A DNA stretch of 44,730 nucleotides from Flavobacterium sp. (GTDB lineage Bacteria; Bacteroidota; Bacteroidia; Flavobacteriales; Flavobacteriaceae): contig NZ_JAIXWA010000078.1 in NCBI RefSeq assembly GCF_027482425.1, positions 1-44,730 on the forward strand, given 5' to 3'. Below, piece by piece: positions 44,170-44,730 of the stretch. A program made the position numbers and the translations under genes. Below the pieces are notes generated by a model. The model did not search any database, was not told the origin of the DNA, and saw only the letters and a list, made by a program, of their open reading frames with translations. The stretch's first letter is position 1. Each line of letters opens with the position of its first letter.

Positions 44170-44730
44170 TTATTGCTTTATTATTTTTTGATGAAAAACA
44201 CCTTCATCCGTTTCCCATTGTACCGTGTACCATCCTGAAGCCAAATGCGAGATATCGGTTGAATGAGCGACGGGTTTTCCGAGTAAATCCCACACAACAA
44301 CATTTTGAATACGCTCTAATGCCACTCCAGTAATCGTGAATAATCCTGTGGTGGGATTCGGAACGAGTCTTGAATTCGTTTGAACAAAACCAGCATTACT
44401 CAAGGCAGCAAAGGGATAACAATCGGAAACTGCTACACAACCATTGGTGGAGAGCTGCACGGCATAATTCCCATCGGCGGTTGGAGTATATACTTGCCCT
44501 GTGGCATTGGGAATAGGAGCGTTATTATTATCACAATCCAACCATTGGTAGGTAGTCCCCGATAATGTACGATCGGCCGACAATTGAGTATCGGTCACCG
44601 TAACAGCGGTTGTAAAGGCATTTTGCGAATCAGAAACAAAAACCGGAATCGTAAAGGTATTTACCTGATCAGGATCACAAAAGGTATTGGTCACTGTAAG
44701 CGTCACTTCTTGCAATCCAGGGCAATCAAA
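44170..44730 (-). CDS. C-terminal part of a T9SS-exported protein (cut by window edge)
   Basis: The frame is open to the last base (187 codons including the stop), so the N-terminus lies outside the window. The visible part has an immunoglobulin-like stretch (TYQWLDCDNNNAPIPNATG, YTPTADGNYAVQLSTNGC) and a type A sorting domain (LVPNPTTGLFTITG, VVVWDLLGKPV, HLASGWYTVQWE, HQKIIKQ). It is a secreted surface protein of unknown main domain. Confidence 0.9.
   Translation of the reverse strand, partial: FDCPGLQEVTLTVTNTFCDPDQVNTFTIPVFVSDSQNAFTTAVTVTDTQLSADRTLSGTTYQWLDCDNNNAPIPNATGQVYTPTADGNYAVQLSTNGCVAVSDCYPFAALSNAGFVQTNSRLVPNPTTGLFTITGVALERIQNVVVWDLLGKPVAHSTDISHLASGWYTVQWETDEGVFHQKIIKQ

Overview
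The window reads as a chromosomal stretch from a member of the Flavobacteriaceae (phylum Bacteroidota). The evidence is direct. gldI, a gliding-motility peptidyl-prolyl isomerase, is present. Three proteins end in type IX secretion (T9SS) sorting domains. A type III glutamine synthetase, the alkaline phosphatase PafA, paired cyclophilin-FKBP fusions and several lipoproteins are also of Bacteroidota type. Many genes are preceded by the Bacteroidota -7 element TAnnTTTG, and Shine-Dalgarno sites are largely absent. No rRNA, tRNA, CRISPR array, insertion sequence or prophage was seen. Most of the window is conserved housekeeping and envelope genes, with small accessory features in the gaps.

Layout, left half. 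The end of an unknown gene (1-111) is followed by a thioredoxin-ApbE-DUF4266-DUF3570 operon (170-2934) with a strong terminator. Next come uvrB with a carboxypeptidase-regulatory-like protein and a hotdog thioesterase, a TerB-like gene facing the other way, an esterase, and a DUF1456 gene whose start codon abuts a heptanucleotide repeat array. The stretch 8.4-8.95 kb holds a frameshifted DUF2892 gene and a structured RNA-like element. After sucC and a poorly coding stretch, a minus-strand block carries mnmA, a T9SS subtilase, a flavin oxidoreductase and pafA. A YwqK-type MORN protein lies beside it. A fasciclin lipoprotein (plus strand) has its own terminator.

Layout, right half. pyrG-yidC and guaA-LysM-osmC-DUF3820 are minus-strand operons, followed by a methyltransferase. 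A second copy of the structured RNA-like element precedes a rhomboid protease and an nrnA-gldI-PPIase-PPIase operon. Then come purM with a small unknown gene, an unknown secreted protein with a PLDc_N-like membrane peptide, and a secreted cutinase/PETase-like hydrolase carrying a T9SS tail. Three head-to-tail double-OmpA proteins follow, then glnN facing away from terC, a lipoprotein, and a T9SS protein cut by the window edge.

The most interesting signals are outside or across genes. Two copies of one conserved intergenic RNA-like element lie on opposite strands (8762-8890 and 27361-27489). CA-repeat leaders are shared by pyrG, guaA and purM, three nucleotide-synthesis genes. A run of fourteen 7-bp units ends at a start codon. 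The thioredoxin and ApbE genes are in one frame, separated only by TAA plus one codon. Three tandem double-OmpA proteins have Cys-Cys in place of the usual ligand-binding residues. All calls come from reading the sequence; no database search was run.
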